From Atopsyche davidsoni (Eukaryota > Arthropoda > Insecta > Trichoptera > Hydrobiosidae), in the NCBI GenBank assembly GCA_022113835.1, contig JAILWY010000007.1, forward strand, positions 8,595,001 through 8,659,000: DNA of 64,000 nt. The letters are read 5' to 3'. A program made the position numbers and the translations under genes. Below are positions 34,701-47,659 of this stretch, one piece after another; the first letter of the stretch is position 1, and each line of letters opens with the position of its first letter. A model generated the notes under the pieces. That model was not told the DNA's origin. It saw only the letters and a program-made list of their open reading frames with translations, and made no database searches.

Positions 34701-37700
34701 GTCCAGATCGTTATAAAACCAAGGGCAAATAAAACCTAATATAAAAAGAATAAACTGATGCTATTCTACTTATTTAATCCTGCCTACTCACACGCTACGT
34801 AAAGCTTGCGGCATAGCACTGTTGATGCATGCTTTTGAGACACGGGAGTTGCATGCACAGCATTATTCGCGACTAAAACACAAGAGAATGACATCCAAAC
34901 GAAAAGCCTGCAGTGCTTAGCTCTTAGATTAAATCTTTTCAAGTTAGTAGATTGCGGTAGTCAAGTTGGTGTAAAAAGCGCAATTCGCCATTTCGTACGG
35001 AGAGGGCGTGCAGAATCACCTCTGATGAGGGCTGTCGGACTGCAGGCAATATACACTAGGAAAGCATAACATTCGCCATAAGCGCTGCTTACTTTTATTT
35101 ATCTAAAAAGTTTACACGGTAAAAATGTCAGTAGAGAAATTCGAGTACAAGGTTAAAAATTAAATGAATTCGACATTACTTACAGTACGACCTATCAATA
35201 TTTCAGGAACATTTTTTAAGACCGGTAAAATTGAACTGAAGAATTACGGCTGTCAGCAAAGAATATGTCAGCCGGCAATTTTCAATAGTTTCAGAGCGGA
35301 GAAATCCCAGAATTCAAAGTATTGGCATATACGAGTAATGCGTAGTACGAAATGGAAATTACAGCAAGACCCCTGTCAGGGAAGCCAAAATAATGCGTAT
35401 CCAGCAAATAAGTTAATTATTAAGCTACTGTTAATGGTGTAGGATAGGAAAAAAAACTAAGATTTTGAAATAAAACAGAAGTATTTTTTTTGAGGGAAAA
35501 CAAAAAAAAATCAACACGATAAAGATACAATATGTTCTTTAGGTTATCAATTTACAAATGCAAAGACGAGAAAAATCATAGATCAAAGGTTAGGGTAATG
35601 TGTATAAACTTGTAAAAGCTCATTTAATAGATCGAAAAAAACATAATGTCAACCATTTCAACTTTGTTGCAATAGCAATATTTGACTCATGCAGGCAAAT
35701 ATTCAACATCGAATCTAGTTTCCACACACGTTTCACAATTATAAAGTCTGCTGCAATAATTTAGTAAAGTTACTCGTTTGCGGCATTGCCAGTGTAGCCA
35801 TTTATAAATTACCTTATACCGACATCACTGCTGGCTATTTAAATACTCGGACCAACAGAGGTATTAACTAATTTATAAATAAAATTACTTTAAAGTCAGT
35901 TTTGAGAATAAGATTTTTAGGTAAAAATAACAAAAATAATTTGTTTCGGTCAATCAATCTGAGGTGAATCACCATGAAAAGAAAAGATCAGACCTTGTCA
36001 CTGATATAAATATAAGTAGATGGATCTTGTTGGTTTATATTATGTCACTTGAAGTCGCCGACTCGCCCACACTACATTCCCATACAAATAATAATTCATA
36101 CGTGTTAAGTGCTAAATAGTTGAAGACACAAATTAAACACTACAGGCAACTGAATTACGCATGCAAAAATACAAACAAAATATGAAAAATAAAAAAACCC
36201 TTATCAAAGTGCATTTGCAATAAATAATATGAAAACATTATGCTAAATTCATAAACCTATATTTTTAGAAAGAAAAAAATATTTATCACTTTGTTATAGA
36301 CACAAACATTTCTAGGAGCATTTTAAATATCAATATTAAACAAGCAATTTATAAAACTTACAATGGCTATAATATGAAACTATTATCATTAATATTTATT
36401 ATGAAACTGAATAATATATTTTAATAACACTATAAAATGTATATTAATATTTATTTATGGTTGGTAAGTATTATTAATAATAATATAATATTTATTATCC
36501 CAAGACGCGGCTTGTATTGTTACATTTTAATTTATCAAGATTTAATTTTAAACAAGTGTGTAATGTTCATGTTCTTCAATAAAATGCTTAAACGACTTAA
36601 CCTATCGTCTTTTGGTACAACAATGCTCTTATGCCTAATTTTACCATAGCTTTGCTAAAGTACGTGTATAAAAACACCAAAGAGCGTACATGTAAATCAT
36701 AATTTTCATATTTTAGAAAACGATTGTTTGATATTCATAAAAAATTGAGTATAACAGTATCACGTTTACAGCGGTAGCATTTAATTCACACCAGATTACA
36801 GAATTACAACTGAGGCCTTGGCAGGTTCCACTGGCAGCGTCGTGGAATGCGGGGACTCGGACGAAGTCTGACCTCATCTTCAGCACGCTGCTTGTGTCAA
36901 GTCTGCAGAACGCTGGTGACTTCCTCGGCATCGAAGCGGCGGCACTACCGACGCAGGCGGCGCCGCAAGGCAATCTGAATTTTAATCTTCTAAACGCGAT
37001 TTTCATATTCTGCCTATGATATGCGATAAATTTATATAAGCATATTTAAAACGCAAAATAATACTGGTAAACAACACCAAACCTAGAATGTTCAAGGCGG
37101 CGTGATCTAGCTTAAAATGTATTCGAAAAAGGTATTTACTATAATATATATACTCAGATGGTCTTCTAGGAAAGGCAATAAAATTAACGGAAAATTACTA
37201 AAATGCAGTTAGGGTTATTCGAGCACAGGTAGCCGGCCAAGGCCGCGGCGGCGTTCTCCGCCGGCGTCTCTCCCGACAAATTGCTGATGGCGGTCGAGGG
37301 TACAACCAGGTGCCCTATAGGTCCATTTATTAACACGCCATAATATACTAAAAGCGAGGAATGTATTCAATTGAAAATATGAAAAACTCGAAACTCATAA
37401 ATTACTTCAGTAATATTAAAAGTTATAAGCGGGGTTTTTTTTTTTTTTTAATGTACCGTTTTATTAGTCTGCGAGTGTCTCGTGGTATCGCTTTATCCGA
37501 TTAATTAATTACATTGTAATACGTCTTAAGTACTGACATAATAAGTTAAATTTTCGGCCTAAAAAAATTATATAATTTAAATTAATGTCTTCGCCTCGAG
37601 ACGTCTTTATATAAATTGATATTAAATACTACCTAATTATATTTTAATAGTCTTTAACAATATACATGTACTTCATAAATCGATATTAACTATGAACGTT

Positions 37701-37980
37701 AAATTAGCATCTCCTATTAAATACTGAAGTATAAGGGTACAAGTAAACCTGATATTAACTCACTATCAAAATGTACTTCTAACTTGTAAACAACACACAA
37801 AATAACACCTGGCTAATTGAAAAATCATAAGTAAAATTTTATATACACCATAATGATTGGGAAGATATACATATTTTAATGGGATTCACAGGAAGTTATA
37901 CCAATATACTTAAACGCGGAGTAACTGGATTGTTTAATTTGAGCCGAGCAACCGCGGCCCTGGCGGCGTGAATACGCGGG

Positions 37981-38030
37981 GCGGCCGGGTTAACCCGCAC
38001 TTCGGCCGGAGTGCGGGTTACCTCGGCCGC
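37981..38030. repeat. GC-rich 21-bp hairpin
   Basis: Arms 37981-38001 and 38010-38030 are reverse complements with two mismatches around an 8-base loop; the inner stem is AACCCGCACT / AGTGCGGGTT. It lies in a GC-rich island (37920-38050) in AT-rich surroundings. At 50 bases it is shorter than normal miRNA precursors. It could be a paired transcription-factor site or a structured RNA element. The function is unknown. Confidence 0.7.
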
Positions 38031-40379
38031 TAGTTGAAGTGCGCCTCAGCGTAAACACAATAATTCTTTAAATAGAACATGCAGCAAAAGAAACAATCGG
38101 ATATTTACGAACGTATTGATTATTTTAGTAATACCGGTTGTTCGATAACGAACAAAGTAAATTATGCAACACTATAAATAAGACATCACGGTATTTACAA
38201 AGAAAACTGCGCTCATTTGGAAATGAAGCTATCGTGTTTTATTGTTAAAATACCCAAGTAAATACAGAGTTAACCTACCGTGTTAATATATTGATTATTA
38301 TATACATCTTCAAAAAAAACTTTTATTATAAATGTGACGAGTGCATGCTGTTTGTGTCCTGTAGTTTCATAGTAAAATTGATTCTGGTAATGTTATATGA
38401 AATGAAAAACTGAAGCGAGCGAAGCTTTTTGGAACGTTTTCACAGATAGATCGGCTAATAAATATAAAAAAACGACCAAAAAATTAACCAGTCTTTGATT
38501 TAACAGCGAAATTGGTAAAAACGGCAGATCAACAGAAGAAATACAACGAATCGCAATTGTTAGCGTGAACAAGACGGGCAACATCGGACGCGTGACTTGG
38601 AAGGTAAGATACAGCCTGGGTTATTATAGATATTTAAGAATCTGGAAAGCGATGGGATGCAATATTCGCCTTAAGTAATATAAAACAAAATAATACAGCT
38701 ACGTTAAAATGATAAAAGTTTGCTCGCAGAAGGATTCAGGTCTGGTTGGAGGACCGCGAGTTGTGCAGTTTGGCATTTACGGAGCTCGAGGCGGCCGACT
38801 CCCGTGAAATGCTCTAAGAAGGACCGGCCTGTGGGCGCAGGAGCGGCGGAGATGCCACTTGGTGTGATAATGTGAACAATAAGCGTTTTGTTCAGGCGCT
38901 GTGGGAAAGCAGGGTCGATGCAGGGCCTGAATGACTTCGCTTTTAATAACGGTGTTGTGACTTACATAAATCACCACCATAGAAGTGGATTTATACAAAA
39001 TGCCACGGAAATATACAAATGCAAAAACTTCGAAGAACTTTCACGTACAAAGTTTGGTATATTTAAAAAAAGCAGTATAGTCAAATCAACAAATTGATAA
39101 AGCAATAAGGTTCCAACTAGTCCAAATGATATGTGTCAGATGAAAGCGAAAGATATTAATCATCATCACTTGTTACTCAACCGCTTAAAGAACTGCATCT
39201 ATGCATGGACTGATGACATAATGTGCATGATTATTCCACTGTTATATGCGATGTTAAGATTCGACTCAACGTTTTGTAGTAAGATCTAGTTTTGTTATCT
39301 TTCATTTTTCACGTACTAGTAATACGATTTAAGCTTTACAAATTGAAAAAAAAAAACATGAAGAAACCTAAATTAAGTAGGCAAGTTTTCATTTTAATAC
39401 TATTTAATGTTTACTCACCGTTCAAAATGACAGCTAAATTCAAATAGATGTAAATGATTGAGTTCGCACCTGCTTGGATTTGATCGCAGTCGTTTTATAC
39501 TAACGTTGCATGTGTCAGTACAAATCATTTAACAAAAATATGCATATATGATAATGATATATACTTTGATAGATAAAAAAACACGATATCTACTACTGTA
39601 AAACATAAAAATTCTAATTAGTTTGTTTAAGTATCTACTCTCAAAATTACCGCACGATACTGTTACTTTGACTAAGTACTCGAAAGAAGAGCTCAGAAAA
39701 AGTAATAGCCATTTGAATTAAACGATTCCCAAAGCAGACCCGAGCGAGGCCGGCGGGGGCGCGGGCAGCCCGCTCCGCGGAAACGGACAGGTCCACGGGC
39801 ACTAACGACCCGACCCGCCATATCTTCCATTACATTAATTCTAATATTGTTCGTACAGCCTTGTTAAATCCGGTCTGCTTTGGAATACGTACACTCTAAA
39901 TGTTAAATCAGGAGTGCCAAAATATTCATAGAACTGCTCGGTAAGAAATTTTCGAGGCGTGACTTTTAACGAACCTGCAATTATATATATTTCGGGGGTA
40001 TTCCTAAATCTAGATAATTTACTTAAATGTTTCGACATGTTATCACCGATAAACAATAATGACACATGTACGTATACACAATAGTGTTGTGTCCGGTCTT
40101 TCTGCCTGTTTTTAGTGATTTTTTCATTAGCCCTGAACAACCAAACAAGTTAGATTTTTTCAAAGGTTTTAATAACTTCCACGTTCAATACACACTACAT
40201 TTAATTCCTTTTAGTCAGATCCCAACATATACCGCGTGTGCACACGTTAAAATGCTTTTTTTAACAGACAACCTTCCATTTACCATTAACATTGAAACAT
40301 TGCATTCAAAAAATGAAATATTGGTTTGTATTCAAATTCAACAGCAAGATTACTTTAATAGAACTTCATTCAATGATGC

Positions 40380-40760
40380 TGAGGATCATCCCAGAGTGAT
40401 CGCGCTGCGCTCGTAAAGCCGATCGTTAGGAACAGAGAGTCAGCACCGGCGCCCCAAATCGTCCTAATTACTTATTTGAGTCTCCATTATTTTTTACGAC
40501 GGCTAAATACCTCGTAGAGATTAACGATCGCTTCGGAAATATTGATTACCTTGTTTTCCTGTAAATTCGGTCGTTTATAATTATTAGAAATAAACAAGTG
40601 TGAGTTTATTTTTCCCAGAATTATTGGGCTGTATTATAAATTAATGAAAGCTGTCCAATAACCAACTTCCATTATGGTTTTAATTGTAATCCCTCAATTA
40701 TAAATTCAGCAATAGCATTAATTTTACCGTACATTGGATTGTTATTGTTTCCAGTAAACT
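40380..40760. promoter_or_regulatory. Candidate regulatory island rich in homeodomain-type sites
   Basis: A GC-rich start (40380-40460) followed by a stretch dense in homeodomain-like cores: CCTAATTAC, TATAATTATTAG, TATAAATTAATG, TTTTAATTGTAATCC and ATTGTTATTG, plus AAATAAACAAG (Fox-like). There is no coding frame in the motif-dense part. It lies about 600-950 bp downstream of the candidate minus-strand exon. Confidence 0.3.
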
Positions 40761-41329
40761 AGCAAAATTTAGATAATTAAATAAAGAGGAGCTGCGAACT
40801 CCTTGTTATTGGGTATACAATTATTGTTGTATAGTTTGGGTATGTATTATATATGCAAAACAGCAAAACCAACTAATATAATTTATCATTTGCTTTTCTC
40901 TAATCTTTAATCGTTTTTTGATATATAGGAATTGATTCATCTATATTTATAAATTAATTTTATGAGCAATTAGAACGAATTTCTAAATCAAAGCAATTAG
41001 TATTCCAAATTTCTAGTTATAAGTAAATTATTTTTTTAAAAGAATTGAAATCATTGGCTCATCACAATTTATAAAGTATCTTATTTCGTAAATCGTAGTG
41101 ATTGTTTATCGTGGCAGTTGAATATTATTATATACTATATGAACGGTTCCCTTAAGTATAAAAATATCCCTCCTTAACACATTAATGCATATCGGGTAAT
41201 TCTTCGCCTCTTAAAATCTAATATTCAATTCATAATATCTTATTCAAATCAATCCAATAGTTTAAATACTTGCTAATAAGAGGTAGTCCCTGCCGATTCC
41301 AACACCCGTGATATACAATTGGCGCGTAC

Positions 41330-41579
41330 CTAGTTTGAAGAAGTAGGCGGAGAGCAAAAGTGCGTCGTTGTTCATCCACAGGTTGGGCGGCAGGGGTGCG
41401 GGGTGGCTGGGGTGGCTGGGATGGCTGGGGTGGCCGGGGTGGCCGGGGTGGCCGGGGTGGATGGGGTGCGCGGGGGGGCGCGGGCGGCTGCCCATGAGCC
41501 CCGCGATGCTGAAGTCCGCCGCGTGCGTGCAACGCCGCTGCGAGTAGTAGCCGCACAGGCGGCAGTCCTCTTCCTTCAT
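41330..41579 (-). CDS. Candidate first coding exon, eh1-containing protein
   Basis: ATG at 41579-41577 follows an in-frame TGA seven codons upstream and opens 83 codons up to AAACTAG|GTACGC, a plausible splice donor (last exon base 41330, phase 1). The peptide begins MKEEDCRLCGYYSQRRC. Residues 22-29 DFSIAGLM resemble the eh1 motif (FSIxxLL type) that recruits Groucho in homeodomain, Fox and T-box proteins. Residues about 38-58 are a His-Pro-Gly/Ser repeat, and the end is LPPNLWMNNDALLLSAYFF. A CpG-rich island lies directly upstream and a TATATATTA box at about 41802-41794. I cannot name the gene; a T-box or homeodomain factor is only a guess. It could also be a chance frame in a GC minisatellite. 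Confidence 0.35.
41399..41466. repeat. G-rich 9-bp minisatellite (GGGGTGGCY)n
   Basis: About seven units of a 9-bp motif, GGGGTGGCC or GGGGTGGCT, on the plus strand. In the minus-strand candidate exon it encodes a His-Pro-(Gly/Ser) tripeptide repeat. The regular G4 runs also give G-quadruplex potential on the plus strand. Confidence 0.85.
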
Positions 41580-41793
41580 CCTGGCTCGGTTCGACTCACT
41601 TCACAGTCGAAGGTCTCCTCGCATGGCACGGGCCGACACTTCACTTCACCTCCGGCGCGGTATGGCACCCTGGTACTCGTCACTCGTCACTCTAACGCCG
41701 GCGCGTTTCCTAGCTGACGACGTTATCACAGTGCGAAAGACGCGATCACAAACCGAGCAGTTCAAACTTCAAACGCGACTTCCCGGTGCGGGG

Positions 41794-41802
41794 TAATATA
41801 TA
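41794..41802 (-). promoter_or_regulatory. TATA-like box upstream of candidate exon
   Basis: Minus strand TATATATTA lies about 215 bases upstream of the ATG at 41579, between that exon and the CpG island. A start about 30 bases downstream (near 41770) would give a 5' leader of roughly 190 bases. No clear insect initiator (TCAGT) is at the expected place, so this is a weak call. A start inside the CpG island is an alternative. Confidence 0.25.
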
Positions 41803-41884
41803 GGTAGTAAGAAAATATTTTATTTAATTTGCTTTGATCAAAACGACTTCAAATGTTTGTATATAAAATATGTAGAGCTCTGTT

Positions 41885-44250
41885 AAGATTAAGGGGCGAC
41901 GGCCGTCGGCGCGCGATCGGGGGCGTCCGTCGAGCGGGAAAAGCTCTCGAATTGTCGGCGTCTCCTTCGCAAGTCTTTTAAATGCGAACGCATCGAGTCC
42001 GCAGGTTTGTACTGTCGAGGAAGCCTATCGGTAGTCACTCTCCTTTGCACCGTATATCACTGCGGAGATTCCGCCCTGCGGGCGGCGAACCGGGCGGTCG
42101 CGGTCCGCCGGAGGGTTACGAAAAGTGGTCGGGAATAGATAAATATAAAAACTATGGCTCTCAGCGTATAATCTGTTCTATCAAAATATATCTCTCCCCA
42201 TCTCCGTCGGTTAAAGCCCCTCTTCCATAAGAACTATCGGCTCCTTCTCCGGTGATGCAGGGTCGAGCTGCGGCCGCGAAGGGAGAATCATTCGAGGCGG
42301 ATCACAGTTTAATATCACAGCAGGCGGCTTCGACGGGCGCCGCGAGACCTTCCTGCTCGCTGTCACTCCGGCGGCTCGATTTCGCAGGCGTCTCCCGAGT
42401 GTCCCCTCCTTCGGGCGAAAGTTCTTCCAAAAATTGCGAGTCGACGGATTGCGGCGCAAACGACGGCGAAGCGGTCGACTTATCTCCGCACGCCCGCGGC
42501 GAGGAGCTCGATTCGCGTCTGCTCCCGGTCGGGTCGCATATCGTCTATCGAAGCCGCGAGGCGCGGCCGGGACCCGGCCGGTGGCGAGCGCCGGTCGCCC
42601 TCAGTACCGTACTCCGGCTGACCCAGATGCGCGCAGACAGGCGACACTGCCAAGATCGCCGAGACCGTATCGAAAGGAGAGCGATTGAACCCGTCGATGG
42701 AGCCAAATAGCCGCGTCGCGCGCCACTCCTCGGCTCGGCCGACGGCTTCTCGCGGAGAACCGAAACCCGACAGGGGAAGGACGAGATCGCGGAGACCGTC
42801 GATTCGACAGGAAGCGAACCGAAGTTCGATCGATCTCGCGAAAACGCGCGGCAGAACGCCGCGGGAGCGTCCCGTCGGCGCGGACTCGCTCGGCGACCGC
42901 CACTTGTGGAGCGCCCGGCGCGGCCGGCGTCCTAGCCGCGGGGGCCGCGGGCCGCCGCTCTCGAGCCGGGCACCTGTCGGCGGAGGGACGGCGCGGGCGG
43001 GCCTAGCGGGTCATCCCTCTCGAGGCGCTCCGCCCGGCGCGCCGGGGGGCCGCGGCTCCTCCGTCCGGGTCGCTGTGGACTTCCCGGGATCCGCGCAGGG
43101 ACCTCCGGGGAAATGCGCATTTTCTTCTCGATCTTTAGGCTCCCCCGCGCGCTCCCATCGCGAAGGCGAAACGGGCGACGGAGCGAACAGACGGAGCGCT
43201 GACGATTCCTGACGATCGAACTGTTGACACTTCGACACCGACCGGCTTCGTCTCTCGGACGCGAGGGAAGGAATCCGAAGCACTGTCGAACGCGACAAAA
43301 ATAACTATGTCACTCTTTCTATCTCCCGAATCGTCGTCGATCGAATTATTCTCGCCGATCGATGCGATCGACCGCGTTCGATCCGAACGAAACAATAACA
43401 ACTCGCGCGACGGGAAACCGTAACGGCGCGACACGACCGATCCGAGCGTCGTCTCTCGACTAACTGAACGGAAAACGGAACGATGAACGACTACGCGCTC
43501 GGCTCGCGCACACGGACGAGGCTACCGACACAGGCGAGCGGATCGCCGCAGTGCGAGGGCGACGGCAGACTCGCTCTCGCCCGCTCGCGGCGTCGGAAGA
43601 GAGCGGCGATACCGAACGTCCGTCGCGGCTCGCTCGCACACTCGCGCGGCGTCACTCACACCTGCGCGGCGCGGCTCTCTCCGCAGGAAAAACGTACGAC
43701 AGATGGCAAAGGTTCCACACGCACGGGCGCACACGGGCGTGTGTGTGCGCGCGTGTGTGCGGCGTGTGTGTGCCGCGCGTGGCCGTGTGTGTGCCGTCAG
43801 CTGTACGCGCGGATGCAAACAAAGCGGACACAACAGTAGCTTCGGAAACCGACCGTTTCAACTTTTTACGCGAAGTGCGGCGGCTGCGGTCGCACTCGGG
43901 GCGGCCGCGTGCGCCAGAACGGGACGCGGGAGGCGGGACACGGGAGGCGCGCGGCCGGGACCGCTCGCTCGCGTCGAAGGTTCTCGATTCGAATCCGGCC
44001 GCGGGAAGAACGGAAAGGATTCTCTAGCGACGCGGCTTCAAAATGGGGACCGATCTGTGTCAATGCCGGCCGGAGAGCGCGGCGATAAGCGACGCCGGTC
44101 GTCAGCCGTCCCCGTCGTGAATGTCAGCGCGATAGCTCATTCGGCAATTATTACTTCCGAGGACATCGCGCCCGAAACCGAGCCGACTTGCAAGCGCGGG
44201 GATAGAAAAGCGCCCGGAACGTTATCGCAGGGCACCGACTCGAGGGTGGG
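41885..44250. promoter_or_regulatory. Large CpG-rich island, probable promoter/5' leader
   Basis: About 2.3 kb of very GC- and CpG-rich sequence, the most extreme of the window, with many TCG/GATCGA words and almost no AT-rich gaps apart from about 42120-42200. Overlapping open frames of 60-196 codons occur in most frames on both strands, which is expected from lack of stop codons at high GC; none has a recognisable domain, so none is annotated. In insects such islands often mark promoters and long 5' leaders of developmental regulators. Its place just upstream of the minus-strand candidate exon fits this, and bidirectional transcription is possible. Confidence 0.5.
43722..43812. repeat. Imperfect (GT/GC)n tract in the CpG island
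   Basis: Alternating purine-pyrimidine sequence rich in TGTGTG and GCGCG words (for example GTGTGTGTGCGCGCGTGTGTG near 43740), interrupted by CCGCGCGTGGCC. Such tracts can adopt left-handed DNA and are often polymorphic. It contributes to the long chance frames here. Confidence 0.7.
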
Positions 44251-45337
44251 CTATTTTTTTATAATAGCAAAACAACACAATCTCAGAAAGTAAAAAGTAA
44301 AGGTATCCGGTGTCTTCTGAGATAATTGCGATGGTAATACACGAAATGCATTCAGAATCGGTAGACGGCATCGCCACGAATGTATTGCGTAAAAATAAAA
44401 CATATCTACCGACAATTTTAAATAAAAGCGTCTCAATCCCCGTATCGTAAAACTTCGCCTTTACGAGAGTTCCCATGCGACCGTTTTTGTGCAAAAATTC
44501 CATTACTCTTGGCCAAATTCAAATTAATAGCCGCGATAACGCGACTCCAAAATATTACGATTTATGGACACAATTAAAAGAAAAAGATAGAAAAATTAAT
44601 TCAAAGTGTAATCTGACTGCAAAGAGTATCATCGGTACGTCTGTCAATGGAGATAATTTCAAGGCGGAAATAGAATATCGATTCATCCAAACTCAACTCA
44701 CCCAGACAGGCCAGAATCTACAAAAATAAAGACTGCTTATAAAAATAAAGAGTATACTTATAAAATAAAAACTTAACTATATTTAGTTTGCTTTATGTAT
44801 TTTGGAGGAAATTATACTTTCAATATATGAATTTGGCGTATTATTTAAAAAAAAAATCATTCACATAAAAATAATACCAATAAACTATAGTCAAAGCCAT
44901 GGTTTGAAATCTCATGCCAGCCTAATTTGCGTGTTTTAGCAGTTGATCCGTATTTTTCCCATGTGTATTTATTAACTATTGCTGATTTTTTTTCCTAATA
45001 TTTGTCAATTAACTTTCATTGATGACTCACTTATTTTAGTTATTATGAAGAAAAAAAATACTACCACACATACCAACATGATTTAAATATAAAAGTAAAT
45101 CAAATGAGAAAAGACATAAAAAAAGTGTCCACAAATATATGAAAATAAATAAAAATAAAGCATTTATAAGAAAATATAAATGAAATATACTTAACACTGA
45201 AAGATATACAACAATAAATTAACGTAATTAGTCTTTTAAAGTTTACTTTCCGTATATCACACTTTATTGTGTATCATTACGATGTTATTTTGTGAAGAAA
45301 TTCAATATTTTTGAGTACTTGGTGGAATTCCATTTTA

Positions 45338-45472
45338 ATATTTTTGAATAAAATACTTGAGTGATTTTCCACATTTTTATTTTTATTAGTGACCGGTTTC
45401 GCCAACCTTTCACGTTGGCATTATCAACAATAAAAATGTGGAAAATCACTCAAGTATTTTATTCAAAAATAT
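45338..45472. repeat. Snapback repeat with perfect 44-bp arms, family B copy 1
   Basis: The left arm 45338-45381 and right arm 45429-45472 are exact reverse complements over 44 bp (starting ATATTTTTGAATAAAATACT). The 47-bp loop contains GACCGGTTTCGCCAACC and a nested GCCAACCTTTCACGTTGGC. The homology of the family extends left to about 45314 (TACTTGGTGGAATTCC). A diverged inverted copy lies at 50490-50650. Perfect arms imply a recent origin or gene conversion. A transcript would fold into a long duplex that could feed small-RNA pathways. Confidence 0.85.
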
Positions 45473-47659
45473 AAAAAAAAAAAAAGTTATTTTATCATAT
45501 TTATCAATTTGAAAATGTATATATGTATATATATATATATATAAATACTATAAAGCTTCATAACGCAAAAGTTTGCGTTCCATCATTAACCAAAATTAAT
45601 AAAGATCTAAAAGATAACATCTATTCTAAAGCAATTGACAAAACAACCTAACAGAGGTGAAGTATTTTCAATTCCAGAAGAAAAATGTTGGAGTTTATTT
45701 TGTATGAATAATCACAGTCGGTTTATTTGAGGGTAGGTAGATGAGAAGCCTATCTGGAGTATTGAGCATCTCCTCGGACGGGCAGGGGTGGAGGAGGGAG
45801 GACTGGGTCGGAGAGGCTTTAATGTCTGTTTCGTTTAGCGGGCGGAATAAAAACCAGCATTGAATGCCGGCATATATATATATATACCGACGTAGCGTAC
45901 AGACACATTTTGTTTGCTGTAATGTTCATCGCTGAGATTATTTTTGGATATCGATTTTTAGGTAAGGTGGTAGCAAATAGTACATACTTTTAGAATCTAG
46001 ACATGTAGTGTAACAAGCATTGTTATAATAGTGATTTTTTATATTACAAGTAAGAAAATATTTATACAAAAATGTGCTCGTGAAAATTCATAAAAGCGAA
46101 AGACGCTTAATCAATTTTTTTTAATTAATAAAAATGTGTTTTTATTGCGTTTTACAAACATCAGTTTTAAAATACCAATAAAATATCGCATTAATACGGT
46201 CTATGTTTATTAGAGAACGTCTGTATCTAACAGTGAAAATAAAAATGAAAATTTTGCTTCATCAAACAAACACACAATTCACAAAAATATCTTAAGTAAA
46301 AACGTTTTTATTTAACGATTTCAAAATAGACCCACAATAAACTTTTTAAAAGATGTGTGCTAATAAATGTGGGCGGGTAAGGCCTGTGCACAAAGGGTGC
46401 TATTTTTTTCTAATAAACACGCAAAAGGCCGAAACGGAGTCGGCGTCCAGAGCCCGCGCGGCACCCCGTGCAGCGTAACCCCGCCGCCGCCGCGCGCGGG
46501 TTAATCGTCCGCCGGCGCAGCTTACTTACTGCTGATTCACCGTGATATCATGTTTGTAATTCGACTTATTGAATAATCGTGAATCATTATTCAATTTGCT
46601 TTACTCAAATGTGATTTATTCAAATTATATGTGAAAAGACATGCACGTACATAGCCGGAGGATAACATTGCAACAGGGTGGTCGACACTTAAAAATACAC
46701 GAACTGAATAATATCTTTATGTAGAAAAAGCTCATATCGTTACCTACATACCTTAAATTATTTGTCTAAAACTATTTAAAAATAACAATGAACTACATGG
46801 ATAATATTTAGAAAAGCAAGGATAATGGTGCGTAGTGTGTATAAAGCGGCTTATACACATTTTTGAATATTATTTTTTGTTATAAAAAATAACGTGAAAT
46901 ATGACGCTATTGGCTAGCTCGGCGATTGGTTGTGTTATAACGGGTTTATATGTATGTAATATTAAACTATTAGGGTAGAATTTTACATTAACTCTATTTT
47001 ATTTTATTTCATATTTTCAGGATCTTGTTTTGGGGCTGCGAAATTAATTTCAATGATTTTAATCCTATGTCTAACTGCAAGCTTAATAATAATATTTATG
47101 CTTCAGGTTTCATGTTTGTACAAAGGGGTTGAATGTTTATTTTGAAAGTGTGACCACCAATAAATATTGTAGCAGGTTGTGAGGGGTTCATAGTTTATGT
47201 TATTTAGTGACGATTGAGCGGGCAGGAACCCTTTATGTAATTTTTTTATTAAAAAGTCTTTCTGATAAAGTATATTTGGACGATGGTTTAGTTAATATGA
47301 CAATTTTTTTAGCTAAATAGCTAGATAAAATAAGAATTTGTGCATAGTGTTAGTGTAGCAATAAGTTACTAAATTTGTATTATGTCATAAACCAAAACAA
47401 AAGGTAAATAATACATTTTAACATCATAAGTTGTCCCAATGAAAATCATTAACACATTTACCAATGATATTTATAATCTTTGTCAGTTTAAATCAAGTCT
47501 AATGTTTAAAAGAAGTAGAGGTACATAATCTAGTGGGTGCGTAATACAAACACTTCAGCGTCGACCTATTCATAGTGCAACTGCCGTGGAACATTCTAGA
47601 AGTAAATTCTTGCACAACGACTAGCTGCGTTGCCGCACGTAAACAGATGCGTCATGGGG

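Larger units (their letters stand above)
31800..41320. other. Non-coding stretch, possible first intron
   Basis: No gene or complete mobile element recognised. GC-rich islands lie at 32500-32725, 33480-33700, 34140-34400, 34800-35040, 36800-36990, 37200-37330, 37920-38050, 38740-38960 and 40380-40640. At 38915 the minus strand has CTTTCCCACAG, an acceptor-like site followed by an open 40-codon stretch without a clear donor. At 33260-33300 the minus strand has a perfect B-box GGTTCGAATCC with no A box. If the minus-strand exon at 41.3-41.6 kb is real, this stretch would be intronic. Confidence 0.45.

Noticed and set aside
40066..40416. 116-codon plus-strand frame overlapping a 99-codon minus frame
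   Set aside because: Neither strand shows a domain or family resemblance, and both have AT-driven residue content.
41399..41579. Plus-strand frame with a Gly-Val-Ala repeat
   Set aside because: It is the antisense reading of the minisatellite, and lacks an upstream context or donor as good as that of the minus strand.
42252..44293. Many long open frames (up to 196 codons) on both strands of the CpG-rich island
   Set aside because: They overlap in most frames, have biased Arg/Ala/Gly/Pro composition and no domain; the frames are a by-product of few stop codons at very high GC.
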